Positions 36,775-45,051 of a stretch of 64,000 bases of DNA are shown here, one piece after another. Both the position numbers and the translations under genes were made by a program. Position 1 is the stretch's first letter. Each line of letters starts with the position of its first letter. Origin of the DNA: RGIG8748 sp045646525 (lineage in GTDB: Bacteria; Bacillota; Clostridia; UMGS1810); NCBI GenBank assembly GCA_045646525.1, contig JAZRKX010000020.1, positions 56,236-120,235 of the forward strand, given 5' to 3'. The notes under the pieces were generated by a model. The model searched no databases and was not told the DNA's origin. It worked only from the letters and a program-made list of their open reading frames with translations.

Positions 36775-37221
36775 ATGGAAGTTATATTTATAAAGGATTT
36801 AAAAGGTCAGGGCAAAGCAGGAGACAAAAAGAATATAAGTGACGGTTACGCCGTTAATTTCCTTATTCCAAAGGGTTATGCAGTTGAGGCTAATGCCACA
36901 AACTTAAACAAGCTCAAAGGCAAACAGGATTCCGAATCGTTTAAGAAACAGCAGGAGCTCGAAAATGCACAGTCTCTCAAAGAAAAACTTGAAAGCATTA
37001 CAGTATCCATCAGGTCAAAAGCCGGAGATAACGGCAAAATTTTCGGTTCTGTAACCTCAAAAGATATTGCCGACAGTCTTTCCAAAGATCATTCCCTTAC
37101 CGTAGACAAAAAGAAGATTGTTCTTCCCGACGGTATAAAGGAAATAGGAACATTTAATATTGATGTTAAGCTATATCCTTCCGTAACAGGAAAGATAAAG
37201 GTATGTGTTGAAAAAATCTGA
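36775..37221 (+). CDS. rplI: 50S ribosomal protein L9
   Basis: Binds 23S rRNA near the L1 stalk base. It has 148 residues: an N-terminal domain with IKDLKGQGKAGDKKNISDGYA, a connecting helix rich in Lys, Glu and Gln, and the C-terminal domain with GKIFGSVTSKDIA. AAAGGAG lies before the ATG. It sits between gdpP and dnaB. Confidence 0.97.
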   Translation: MEVIFIKDLKGQGKAGDKKNISDGYAVNFLIPKGYAVEANATNLNKLKGKQDSESFKKQQELENAQSLKEKLESITVSIRSKAGDNGKIFGSVTSKDIADSLSKDHSLTVDKKKIVLPDGIKEIGTFNIDVKLYPSVTGKIKVCVEKI

Positions 37222-37243
37222 TTGATTTGTCGGGGTGATTGTA

Positions 37244-38581
37244 ATGGCAAACGAAATAACTCGCAGTATGCCATGTAATTTAGAAGCAGAACAATATGTT
37301 CTCGGAGCTATAATATTTGACAACGAGTGCATAGGAGATGTTGTTGCGGTGCTTAAACCGGACGATTTCTACCTTGAACAACACAAGCGAATCTTTGAAG
37401 CAATGATAAACATATCAAATAAGGCAATCCCTATTGATTTGGTTACATTAAAAAGCGAGCTTGAGAACATATTTGACAGTATAGGCGGTGTTGATTACAT
37501 AACACAGATTTGTCTTATGGTCAACACAACCTCCAACCTTAAATACCACATAAAAATCATAGAGGAAAAAGCAATATTACGAAGATTAATACGTTCTTCC
37601 TCCGAAATTACCGACTTGTGTTTTGATACCGAAAAAGAAGTTTCTTTGGTGTTAAACACGGCTGAAAACAAGCTCTATGATGTTCTTCAGAGCAAAAAGA
37701 TCACAGATTTATTCCCCATAAAAGATGTACTTGCCGAGAATCTTTCAAGACTCGAAGAACTCATGAAGCAAAACTCAAAAGTTACAGGTGTTCCCACAGG
37801 ATTTAAAGAGCTTGATATTCGCACCACCGGTCTTCAGCCGTCTGATTTGGTACTTATAGCAGCTCGACCTGCAATGGGCAAGACAAGCTTTGCATTAAAT
37901 ATCGCTACCAATGCAGCAGTCCGATACAATGTGCCTGTAGCAATATTCAGTCTGGAAATGAGCAAAGAACAGCTTGCAAACAGAATTTTAAGTTCCGAAG
38001 CACTTATATCCAGCGAAAAACTCAAAACAGCGGAAATAGACAATAACGATATGGCAAAACTTGCAGGTGCCATAAACACTCTTTCCAAAGCACCTATATA
38101 TATAGACGATACTGCAGGCATCACGGTTTCCGAAATAAAAGCCAAATGCCGCCGTCTTAAGATGAAAAACCAGCTTGGACTTGTAGTAATAGATTATCTC
38201 CAGCTTATACAAGGTAACAGCCGTGAAGGCAGACAGCAGGAAGTATCCGAAAACAGTCGTTTCTTAAAGATAATGGCGAAGGAGCTTTCCGTTCCTGTTA
38301 TTACCCTTTCGCAGCTTAGCCGTGCACCTGACCAGCGTGCTGACCATCATCCTATGCTAAGCGACCTCAGAGAATCGGGTTCTATTGAGCAGGATGCCGA
38401 TATGGTAATGTTTTTGTATCGTGAGGAGTATTACGAAAAGGAAACCGACAGAAAGAACATCGTAGAATGTATGATAGCCAAGTTCCGAAACGGAAGCACA
38501 GGAAGCATAGATTTGGGTTGGCGCGGTGAGTTTACCAAATTCATGGATTTGGATACCTCACATCAGGAACCTGCTTTTTAA
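37244..38581 (+). CDS. dnaB: Replicative DNA helicase DnaB
   Basis: Hexameric 5'-3' helicase of the replication fork, 445 residues. The N-terminal domain starts MPCNLEAEQYVLGAI; Walker A is ARPAMGKTSFALN (about 203-215), Walker B is LVVIDYLQLI, and DLRESGSIEQDADMV is the DnaB signature. The ATG at 37244 follows CGGGGTG; a GTG at 37235 is within that site. No intein is present. The loader candidates are the DnaD/DnaI-like genes at 21-23 kb. Confidence 0.97.
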   Translation: MANEITRSMPCNLEAEQYVLGAIIFDNECIGDVVAVLKPDDFYLEQHKRIFEAMINISNKAIPIDLVTLKSELENIFDSIGGVDYITQICLMVNTTSNLKYHIKIIEEKAILRRLIRSSSEITDLCFDTEKEVSLVLNTAENKLYDVLQSKKITDLFPIKDVLAENLSRLEELMKQNSKVTGVPTGFKELDIRTTGLQPSDLVLIAARPAMGKTSFALNIATNAAVRYNVPVAIFSLEMSKEQLANRILSSEALISSEKLKTAEIDNNDMAKLAGAINTLSKAPIYIDDTAGITVSEIKAKCRRLKMKNQLGLVVIDYLQLIQGNSREGRQQEVSENSRFLKIMAKELSVPVITLSQLSRAPDQRADHHPMLSDLRESGSIEQDADMVMFLYREEYYEKETDRKNIVECMIAKFRNGSTGSIDLGWRGEFTKFMDLDTSHQEPAF

Positions 38582-38593
38582 GGAGTTGAATTT

Positions 38594-39961
38594 TTGTTGA
38601 ATTTTAGTGATAAAATCATATCTGTCATCAAAAAATTCAATATGATACAAAATGGTGACCGCATTCTCGTAGGCTTATCGGGCGGCGCTGATTCTACTGC
38701 CCTGCTATATGCATTAAGTCTGATTTCTGACAACCTTAAAATTTCGGTTGCAGCGGCACATCTTAACCACGGAATAAGAGGCGAAGAAGCTCTTCGGGAT
38801 AAAAATCACTCGGAGAAATTTGCGCTAAGACTTGGAATCCCCTTTGTAAGTAAGGATGTATGTGTACCCGAATATGCCAAAACCCATAAGCTTTCCGAGG
38901 AAATGGCAGCCCGTGTTCTGCGATACGATTTTTTTAAGGAAGCTTGCGATGAGTACAACTGCAATAAGATTGCAGTAGCACACAATAAAAATGACAGTAT
39001 AGAGACAATCCTGCTTAATATCATACGCGGTAGCGGCTCAAAAGCTATGGACGGCATTAAACCTGTAAACAGTAATATAATCCGACCTCTTATTGAAACA
39101 AGCCGCGAGGAAATCGAAGAATTTCTCGCTGAAAACAATATAGATTATGTTACCGATTCAACAAATCTTGAGGACAGTTACGCCAGAAATATTGTCCGAA
39201 ACCATATCTTTCCAAAAATGAAGATGATAAATGAAAATGCCGTAAATAATATTTTGCGCACTTCGTCCATAATCCGTGCAGAGAGTGAATATATAGAAAA
39301 CGAAGCAAAAAAGCTTGGTATAGTTTGGGATAATTCGGACAGCGTTTCGATAAAGCGTCATGAGTTCTCCGCACTTAATACAGCACTTGCCAGAAGAACT
39401 CTCATGCTTGCAATAGATACCCTCTGCGGCAATACACTAAATGTGTCAAACTCTCAGATTGACTCTGTCATATCCAATCTTAAAACAGGAAATATATTTT
39501 CGTTTGGAAACGGTTCAAAAGCCTTGATAACTGCAAATGAAATCACCCTGACCAAAACTATTGATTCAATACCCGAATATGAATACGAGATTACACTTCC
39601 GGGTGATTTATATGTAAAAGAAAGCGGTATATCCTACTCTTTTGAATTCACAGATGTGTACAAGCCCGCTCCAAATACCCTTTTCATCTGTGCGGACAAT
39701 CTTGATAAGATAACTGTCCGCACCAGAAAAGACGGTGATACTTTTGTTCCTTATGGTATGAAAGGCACAAAAAAGGTTAAATCGTTTTATATAGACAGCA
39801 AAATTCCCTCGATTAAGAGAAATCTATATCCTGTAGTTGTATCAAACAACAAAATTCTTGCTGTTCTGCCTTTGAGAATTAACGATGAATTCAAAATAAC
39901 AAAAAATACAAAAAAAATACTAAGGATAAGTTCATTCGGAGGTACATATGATAAAACATGA
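38594..39961 (+). CDS. tilS: tRNA(Ile)-lysidine synthase TilS
   Basis: Modifies C34 of the CAU-anticodon tRNA-Ile to lysidine so that it reads AUA. It has 455 residues; the PP-loop is VGLSGGADSTALLYAL, with HLNHGIRG and AHNKNDSIETILLNIIRGSG following. The C-terminal substrate-binding domain ends with FGGT. The start is TTG at 38594 (or the next TTG) after AGGAG; no ATG is suitably placed. The last 14 bases overlap hpt, which fits the tilS-hpt-ftsH order. Confidence 0.95.
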   Translation: MLNFSDKIISVIKKFNMIQNGDRILVGLSGGADSTALLYALSLISDNLKISVAAAHLNHGIRGEEALRDKNHSEKFALRLGIPFVSKDVCVPEYAKTHKLSEEMAARVLRYDFFKEACDEYNCNKIAVAHNKNDSIETILLNIIRGSGSKAMDGIKPVNSNIIRPLIETSREEIEEFLAENNIDYVTDSTNLEDSYARNIVRNHIFPKMKMINENAVNNILRTSSIIRAESEYIENEAKKLGIVWDNSDSVSIKRHEFSALNTALARRTLMLAIDTLCGNTLNVSNSQIDSVISNLKTGNIFSFGNGSKALITANEITLTKTIDSIPEYEYEITLPGDLYVKESGISYSFEFTDVYKPAPNTLFICADNLDKITVRTRKDGDTFVPYGMKGTKKVKSFYIDSKIPSIKRNLYPVVVSNNKILAVLPLRINDEFKITKNTKKILRISSFGGTYDKT

Positions 39962-40496
39962 TTCATTTTGCAAGAAAATTCTTATTTCAGAGGAAACTAT
40001 AGAAAAGAGAGTTTCTGAGGTTGCTGAAAAAATCAACAATGATTTTTCCGGTCAGGAGGTTGTCTTCCTTGCCGTCTTAAACGGTGCCTTTATGTTTGCT
40101 ACAGACCTTATTAAAAAAGTCAAACTTGATTGCTATATTGATTTTATACAATGTTCATCTTATGGGAATACTACTGTTTCAAACAAGAAGTTCAATATAA
40201 AGAAAGATTTAAGCCTTGATATAACAGACAAAAATGTTATAATCATAGAGGATATCTTAGATAGCGGTCATACCCTTAAAAACCTTATAGAATATATTGA
40301 ATCCAAAAATCCGAAGTGTGTAAAGACTGCCGTGTTTATGGATAAAACTGCCCGCAGAGAAGTAGAAATAAATGCAGATTATGTGGCAGTAACACTTGAT
40401 GATGATGAATTCATAATCGGATATGGCTTGGATTATGCTCAAAAATACAGAAATCTCCCCTTTGTGGGCGTTCTTAAAGAAGAAATATATAAATAA
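39948..40496 (+). CDS. hpt: Hypoxanthine phosphoribosyltransferase
   Basis: Salvages hypoxanthine and guanine to IMP and GMP with PRPP. It has 182 residues, with the PRPP-binding motif VIIIEDILDSGHTL (about 96-109) and VVFLAVLNGAFMFATDL near the start. It overlaps tilS by 14 bases, with its binding site CGGAGG inside tilS, and lies just before ftsH. Confidence 0.95.
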   Translation: MIKHDSFCKKILISEETIEKRVSEVAEKINNDFSGQEVVFLAVLNGAFMFATDLIKKVKLDCYIDFIQCSSYGNTTVSNKKFNIKKDLSLDITDKNVIIIEDILDSGHTLKNLIEYIESKNPKCVKTAVFMDKTARREVEINADYVAVTLDDDEFIIGYGLDYAQKYRNLPFVGVLKEEIYK

Positions 40497-40528
40497 GTAA
40501 ATATCAACTTTAAAAGGAGGTGCTTATT

Positions 40529-42391
40529 TTGAAAAAACATTTTAAAGGCATTGCAGTATATATTATTTTATTTTTAATAATTTTCGGTATATATTCTTTT
40601 ATGAATTACGATGCAAGCCCTGCAAAAATTACTTTTTCAGAATTGGTACAACACATCGAGGATGGAAATGTTTCGGAGATTAAAATCATACAGGACGAAG
40701 CAGAGGTTAAGCTCATAAAAGGCGATATTACCAATGTAGTGTGCGAGATCCAGTCCAGCGGTCTTCTCAATGCCGTTTCAGGCGAAACACTTTCCAATCA
40801 GGTAAAAAAAGGAACATTAAAACTTGAAATTCAAAAACCTGCTGAACCGCCTTGGTGGGTTACAATGCTTCCATCGGTTATAATTTTTGTTTTGTTTATA
40901 GGCTTCTGGATTTTCTTTATAAAGCAATCCAAGGGCGGCGGTGCAGGCGGTATGAATTTCGGTAAGAGCCGTGCACGCATGCACATACCCGACAAGGACC
41001 GTGTTACATTTGAAGATGTTGCAGGTGCCGATGTGGAAAAAGCAGAACTTGAGGAAATCGTAGAGTTCTTAAAAGCACCCCAAAAATTTACAAGTCTTGG
41101 TGCCAAGATCCCGCGCGGCGTTCTTCTTGTAGGACCTCCGGGAACAGGTAAAACACTTCTTGCAAAAGCCGTTGCAGGTGAAGCGGGTGTCCCCTTCTTC
41201 AGCATAAGCGGCTCGGATTTTGTAGAAATGTTTGTAGGTGTTGGTGCTTCCCGAGTTCGTGACCTTTTTGAACAAGCCAAGAAAAACAGCCCCAGTATTG
41301 TATTTATAGATGAAATCGATGCCGTGGGCCGTCAGAGAGGCGCCGGTCTTGGAGGCGGACATGATGAAAGAGAACAAACACTTAATCAGCTTCTTGTTGA
41401 GATGGATGGTTTCTCAGTTAATCAAGGTGTAATTATAATAGCTGCTACAAACAGACCTGACATACTCGATAAGGCTCTGCTGAGACCGGGCAGATTTGAC
41501 CGACAGGTTGTTGTGTCTACACCGGGTATGCAAGGAAGAGAAGATATCCTAAAGGTACACGCAAAAAATAAGCCTCTTTCTTCTGAAGTTGACCTTAAAA
41601 TTGTAGCCAAGGTTACTGTAGGATTTACAGGTGCAGACCTCGCAAATCTTTTAAATGAAGCTGCAATACTTGCTGCAAGACGCAACAGAACAGAAATAAC
41701 CATGGAAGATATAGATGATGCCATGATAAAGGTTGAGGTCGGCACTGAGAAAAAAGGAAGACAGTACACCGAAAAGGAAAAACGGCTTACCGCTTATCAT
41801 GAAGCAGGTCATGCAGTAGTATCCAGGCTTTTACCCGACAGACATCCTGTTCATCAGGTTTCCATAATCCCCAGAGGATTAGCGGGCGGTTACACCATGT
41901 ACCGTCCTACAGAGGATAAGTTCTACTCTACCAAAAATGAAATGTTTGCAGAAATAGTAGAGCTTCTTGGCGGAAGAGCAGCAGAAAAAATTGTGCTTAA
42001 TGATATAAGCACAGGCGCTTCCAACGATATTGAACGTGCATCCTCTATTGCAAGACACATGGTTACCAAATTTGGTATGAGCGACAGCATAGGTCCTATA
42101 AATTACGGAAGTGACTCCGATGAAATATTCATCGGCAGAGATTTTGCACATTCCAAGAATTTTAGCGAAAAAATCGCTTCTGAAATCGATGATGAGGTAA
42201 GAAACATCATAACCGATTGCTATGATAAATGTCTTTCACTTATAAGAGATAACATCGATAAGCTTGAAAATGTTGCAAAGGTTTTACTTGATAAAGAAGT
42301 AATTACAGGCGAAGAATTTGAACAGGTTTTCAAGACAGGTAAGCTTACATCTGACGAAACTCCAGCCGAGATTACAACCGAAAACGAATAA
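40529..42391 (+). CDS. ftsH: ATP-dependent zinc metalloprotease FtsH
   Basis: Membrane AAA+ protease that degrades unfolded membrane proteins and regulators. It has 620 residues: TM1 (about 7-25), an extracytoplasmic domain, TM2 (about 108-128), Walker A GPPGTGKTLLAKA, Walker B IVFIDEIDA, SRH ATNRPDILDKALLRPGRFDR, and the zinc site HEAGH (in TAYHEAGHAVV). The start is TTG at 40529, nine bases after AAAGGAGG; a GTG at 40520 is part of that site. Confidence 0.96.
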   Translation: MKKHFKGIAVYIILFLIIFGIYSFMNYDASPAKITFSELVQHIEDGNVSEIKIIQDEAEVKLIKGDITNVVCEIQSSGLLNAVSGETLSNQVKKGTLKLEIQKPAEPPWWVTMLPSVIIFVLFIGFWIFFIKQSKGGGAGGMNFGKSRARMHIPDKDRVTFEDVAGADVEKAELEEIVEFLKAPQKFTSLGAKIPRGVLLVGPPGTGKTLLAKAVAGEAGVPFFSISGSDFVEMFVGVGASRVRDLFEQAKKNSPSIVFIDEIDAVGRQRGAGLGGGHDEREQTLNQLLVEMDGFSVNQGVIIIAATNRPDILDKALLRPGRFDRQVVVSTPGMQGREDILKVHAKNKPLSSEVDLKIVAKVTVGFTGADLANLLNEAAILAARRNRTEITMEDIDDAMIKVEVGTEKKGRQYTEKEKRLTAYHEAGHAVVSRLLPDRHPVHQVSIIPRGLAGGYTMYRPTEDKFYSTKNEMFAEIVELLGGRAAEKIVLNDISTGASNDIERASSIARHMVTKFGMSDSIGPINYGSDSDEIFIGRDFAHSKNFSEKIASEIDDEVRNIITDCYDKCLSLIRDNIDKLENVAKVLLDKEVITGEEFEQVFKTGKLTSDETPAEITTENE

Positions 42392-42398
42392 CAAAACT

Positions 42399-42423
42399 AA
42401 AGCACCCTGCGGGGTGCTTTTTT
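42399..42423 (+). terminator. Terminator of the tilS-hpt-ftsH run
   Basis: AAAGCACCC, loop TGCG, GGGTGCTTT followed by more T, giving six T in a row. Confidence 0.9.
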
Positions 42424-42454
42424 GTAATATTTTCTTCAATCATAAATATACATT
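42424..42454 (+). promoter_or_regulatory. Sigma-E-like promoter of the PdaB-like gene
   Basis: GTAATATT (42424-42431), 15 bases, TATACATT (42447-42454). The -35 matches the sigma-E pattern GKMATATT at all eight positions and the -10 at six of eight. A sigma-A-type -10 TATAAT (42458-42463) overlaps the region, with a weak TTCAAT -35 at 17-base spacing. Confidence 0.5.
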
Positions 42455-42480
42455 TTATATAATGGTTTTGGGAGGAAATT

Positions 42481-43269
42481 ATGAGACTGTATGTTTTTAG
42501 ACTTAAAAAACTTGTTGTAAATATCCTTGGAATTGCGGCGGTGTTTGCACTTATAGCGATGAACCGAACACAATCCCAGACGGTATTTCGTACCGAAAGC
42601 GTAAAGAAACTTCCGATATACTGCGTTGATACCGATAAGAAAGTTTGTGCTCTCAGTTTTGATGCTGCCTGGGGTGCAGAGGATACGGATACCCTCATTG
42701 ATATCCTGAAAGATTACAACGCAAAAGCAACATTTTTTGTAGTCGGTGATTGGGTAGACAAGTATCCCGATGAGGTAAAAAAGCTCTACAAAGCAGGTCA
42801 TGATGTGATGAATCACTCAAACACCCATAAATACATGACCAAATTAGATAATGCAGGTATGGTAGACGAAGTAGAAAAGTGCAGTGACAAAATCGAAAAA
42901 TTATTAGGAAAGCGCCCTCACCTGTTCCGTGCACCGTATGGAGATTATAACAGTCAGGTTGTAAGTAAACTTCTTAGTATGGGGTATTACACTATACAGT
43001 GGGATGTGGACTCTCTTGACTGGAAAGACTACACCGCAGATGAAATATACAACAAGGTTACTCAAAATGTAAAAAACGGCTCTATAATACTTTTTCACAA
43101 TGCAGCCAAGAACACGCCCGAAGCTCTGCCAAAAATACTGGAAAAGCTGAAAAATGACGGCTATTCATTCGAGAAAATATCTGATATGATTTATACAAAG
43201 GACTATTATATAGACAACACAGGCAAACAGATAAAAAACGATAATGCTCCAAAAGAAAATCCTCAATAA
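42481..43269 (+). CDS. Polysaccharide deacetylase, PdaB-like, membrane-anchored
   Basis: A 262-residue NodB-fold deacetylase with an uncleaved N-terminal helix (about 11-26). The catalytic motifs are present: SFDAAWGAEDT (motif 1, catalytic Asp and metal Asp), HSNTHKYM (motif 2, the two metal His) and RAPYGDYN (motif 3). In motif 1 the second position reads Ala-Ala-Trp-Gly, as in PdaB proteins, where B. subtilis PdaB helps keep the spore cortex intact. GGGAGG precedes the ATG. The sigma-E-like promoter supports a spore role; another peptidoglycan or chitin substrate cannot be excluded. Confidence 0.82.
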   Translation: MRLYVFRLKKLVVNILGIAAVFALIAMNRTQSQTVFRTESVKKLPIYCVDTDKKVCALSFDAAWGAEDTDTLIDILKDYNAKATFFVVGDWVDKYPDEVKKLYKAGHDVMNHSNTHKYMTKLDNAGMVDEVEKCSDKIEKLLGKRPHLFRAPYGDYNSQVVSKLLSMGYYTIQWDVDSLDWKDYTADEIYNKVTQNVKNGSIILFHNAAKNTPEALPKILEKLKNDGYSFEKISDMIYTKDYYIDNTGKQIKNDNAPKENPQ

Positions 43270-43306
43270 TAAATATCCACCCGATATGCGGGTGGATATT
43301 TATTAT
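43266..43306. terminator. 18-bp perfect hairpin, bidirectional terminator
   Basis: Bases 43266-43283 and 43289-43306 are exact reverse complements around the loop ATATG. It includes the stop of the PdaB-like gene and lies six bases from the stop of convergent hndD. Confidence 0.85.
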
Positions 43307-43312
43307 GAATCA

Positions 43313-45037
43313 TTATTTATTGGCACTTCTGTCTGTGTAGTGAGTATGGAGAAGTTCGTGTGCTTTGTGACTTCCCGGCTCACCGAAGAACTCTTTGTAC
43401 ATAAGCTGTACATTGGGATTTTCGTGAGATTTTCTCAGTACAGAAGCTTCGTCTTCACTATAGAGTGCACTTGCTCTCTTAGCTTTAACATCAACAGTAG
43501 CTTTAACTCTGGAATCAACTATGGGCTGTCCGCCGCCGTTTATGCAACCGCCGGGGCATGCCATAACTTCTACAAAGTCATAGTGCTCACCATTTTTAAT
43601 CTTGTCCAGTATAATTCTGGCATTCTTTGTGCCGTGAACAACTGCAACCTTAACATCCTTTCCGGCAATCTTGAGAGTAGCTTCTTTTACACCGTCAAGA
43701 CCGCGGACTGCTGTTACATTAAGGTTATCAAGCGGCTTGCCTTCGAGGATTTCGTATACTGTTCGTATAGCAGCTTCCATAACACCGCCTGTTGTACCGA
43801 ATATAACACCTGCACCCGTAGCATCGCCAAAGGGCTGGTCAAATTCTTCGTCAGGAAGATTTACAAAGTCAATACCTGCCTGCTTAATCATTCTTGCAAG
43901 TTCTCTTGTGGTAAGGGATGCATCAATATCTCTTCCGAATTCTTCTCTTGAAGCTTCAAACTTCTTGGAAGTACAGGGCATTATAGCAACAGAATATATA
44001 TCCTTTTTGTCTATACCCATCTTTTCGGGATAATATGACTTGAGCACTGCACCAAACATTTCCATAGGTGACTTACAACTTGAAAGGTTACCGAGGAATT
44101 CAGGATAGTAATGCTCACAGAACTTAACCCAACCGGGTGAACAGGAAGTGATTATAGGAAGATTTTCCTGCTTGGTAAATCTCTGAATAAATTCTGTACC
44201 TTCTTCCATGATAGTAAGGTCGGCAGCGGTATCGGTATCAAATACTTTGTCAAAACCGAGTCTTCTGAGCGCTGCAACCATCTTACCTGTAACAGGTGTA
44301 CCGATGGGAAGACCGAATTCTTCACCAAGTGCTGCACGAACAGCAGGAGCAGTCTGAACTACTACATGCTTTTCGCTGCTATCGATAGCAGCCATAACCT
44401 GAGGTATATCATTCTTTTCATAAAGAGCGCCCACAGGACAGGAAACTATACACTGACCGCAGAAGATACAACCAACTTCCTTGATTTCCTTTTCGAATGT
44501 GGAAGTAACATGAGTTTTAAATCCTCTCTCTGCACAACCGATTACGGATATTGCCTGATTGTTACAAGCGGCAACGCATCTGCGGCAGAGGATACATTTG
44601 TTGTTATCTCTTACGAGCGATGTAGATGAACAGTCAAGCTCGTACTTTTCATTTTCGCCCTCGTATCTTAATTCAGTTATACCAAGCTCATCAGAAAGCT
44701 GCTGAAGTTCGCAGTTTCTGTTTCTGATACAAGTAAGACACTTCTTTTCATGATTTGAAAGAATAAGCTCCAATGTAGCCTTTCTTGCTTTTCTTACCTT
44801 GGGTGTATTTGTGTATATTTCAAGTCCTTCGGACACAGGATATACACAGGCAGCCTGAAGCGCTCTTGCACCCTTGATTTCTACGAGACACATTCTGCAG
44901 GCACCAATCTGATTCAAATCTTTGAGGTAGCAGAGTGTGGGAATGTGAATATTTGCGTCCCTTGCGGCATCAAGGATGGTGTAAGATGCAGGAACACTAT
45001 ATTCTTTATCGTTAATTTTAATATTTACCATATCCAT
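43313..45037 (-). CDS. hndD: NAD(P)-linked [FeFe] hydrogenase catalytic subunit
   Basis: Produces or uses H2 at an H-cluster. At 574 residues it has the same length and domain order as C. pasteurianum CpI: a [2Fe-2S] domain (Cys36, 47, 50, 64), the His-Cys3 cluster (CLTCIRNRNC), two [4Fe-4S] clusters (148-158 and 190-200), the H domain and the small-subunit region. H-domain motifs are TSCSPGW (297-303), MPCTSKKFE (C355) and MACPGGC (C494, C498). In CpI the first motif is TSCCPGW; here Ser300 stands where CpI has a cubane-ligand Cys. It is last of hndA-GHKL-hndB-hndC-hndD, so it probably works as an NADH-linked or electron-bifurcating enzyme. Confidence 0.95.
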   Translation of the reverse strand: MDMVNIKINDKEYSVPASYTILDAARDANIHIPTLCYLKDLNQIGACRMCLVEIKGARALQAACVYPVSEGLEIYTNTPKVRKARKATLELILSNHEKKCLTCIRNRNCELQQLSDELGITELRYEGENEKYELDCSSTSLVRDNNKCILCRRCVAACNNQAISVIGCAERGFKTHVTSTFEKEIKEVGCIFCGQCIVSCPVGALYEKNDIPQVMAAIDSSEKHVVVQTAPAVRAALGEEFGLPIGTPVTGKMVAALRRLGFDKVFDTDTAADLTIMEEGTEFIQRFTKQENLPIITSCSPGWVKFCEHYYPEFLGNLSSCKSPMEMFGAVLKSYYPEKMGIDKKDIYSVAIMPCTSKKFEASREEFGRDIDASLTTRELARMIKQAGIDFVNLPDEEFDQPFGDATGAGVIFGTTGGVMEAAIRTVYEILEGKPLDNLNVTAVRGLDGVKEATLKIAGKDVKVAVVHGTKNARIILDKIKNGEHYDFVEVMACPGGCINGGGQPIVDSRVKATVDVKAKRASALYSEDEASVLRKSHENPNVQLMYKEFFGEPGSHKAHELLHTHYTDRSANK

Positions 45038-45051
45038 CTTATATCCCCTCC

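Noticed and set aside
42432..42448. CATAAATA as sigma-E -10 for the PdaB-like gene
   Set aside because: It is only nine bases from the -35; TATACATT at 15 bases fits better.
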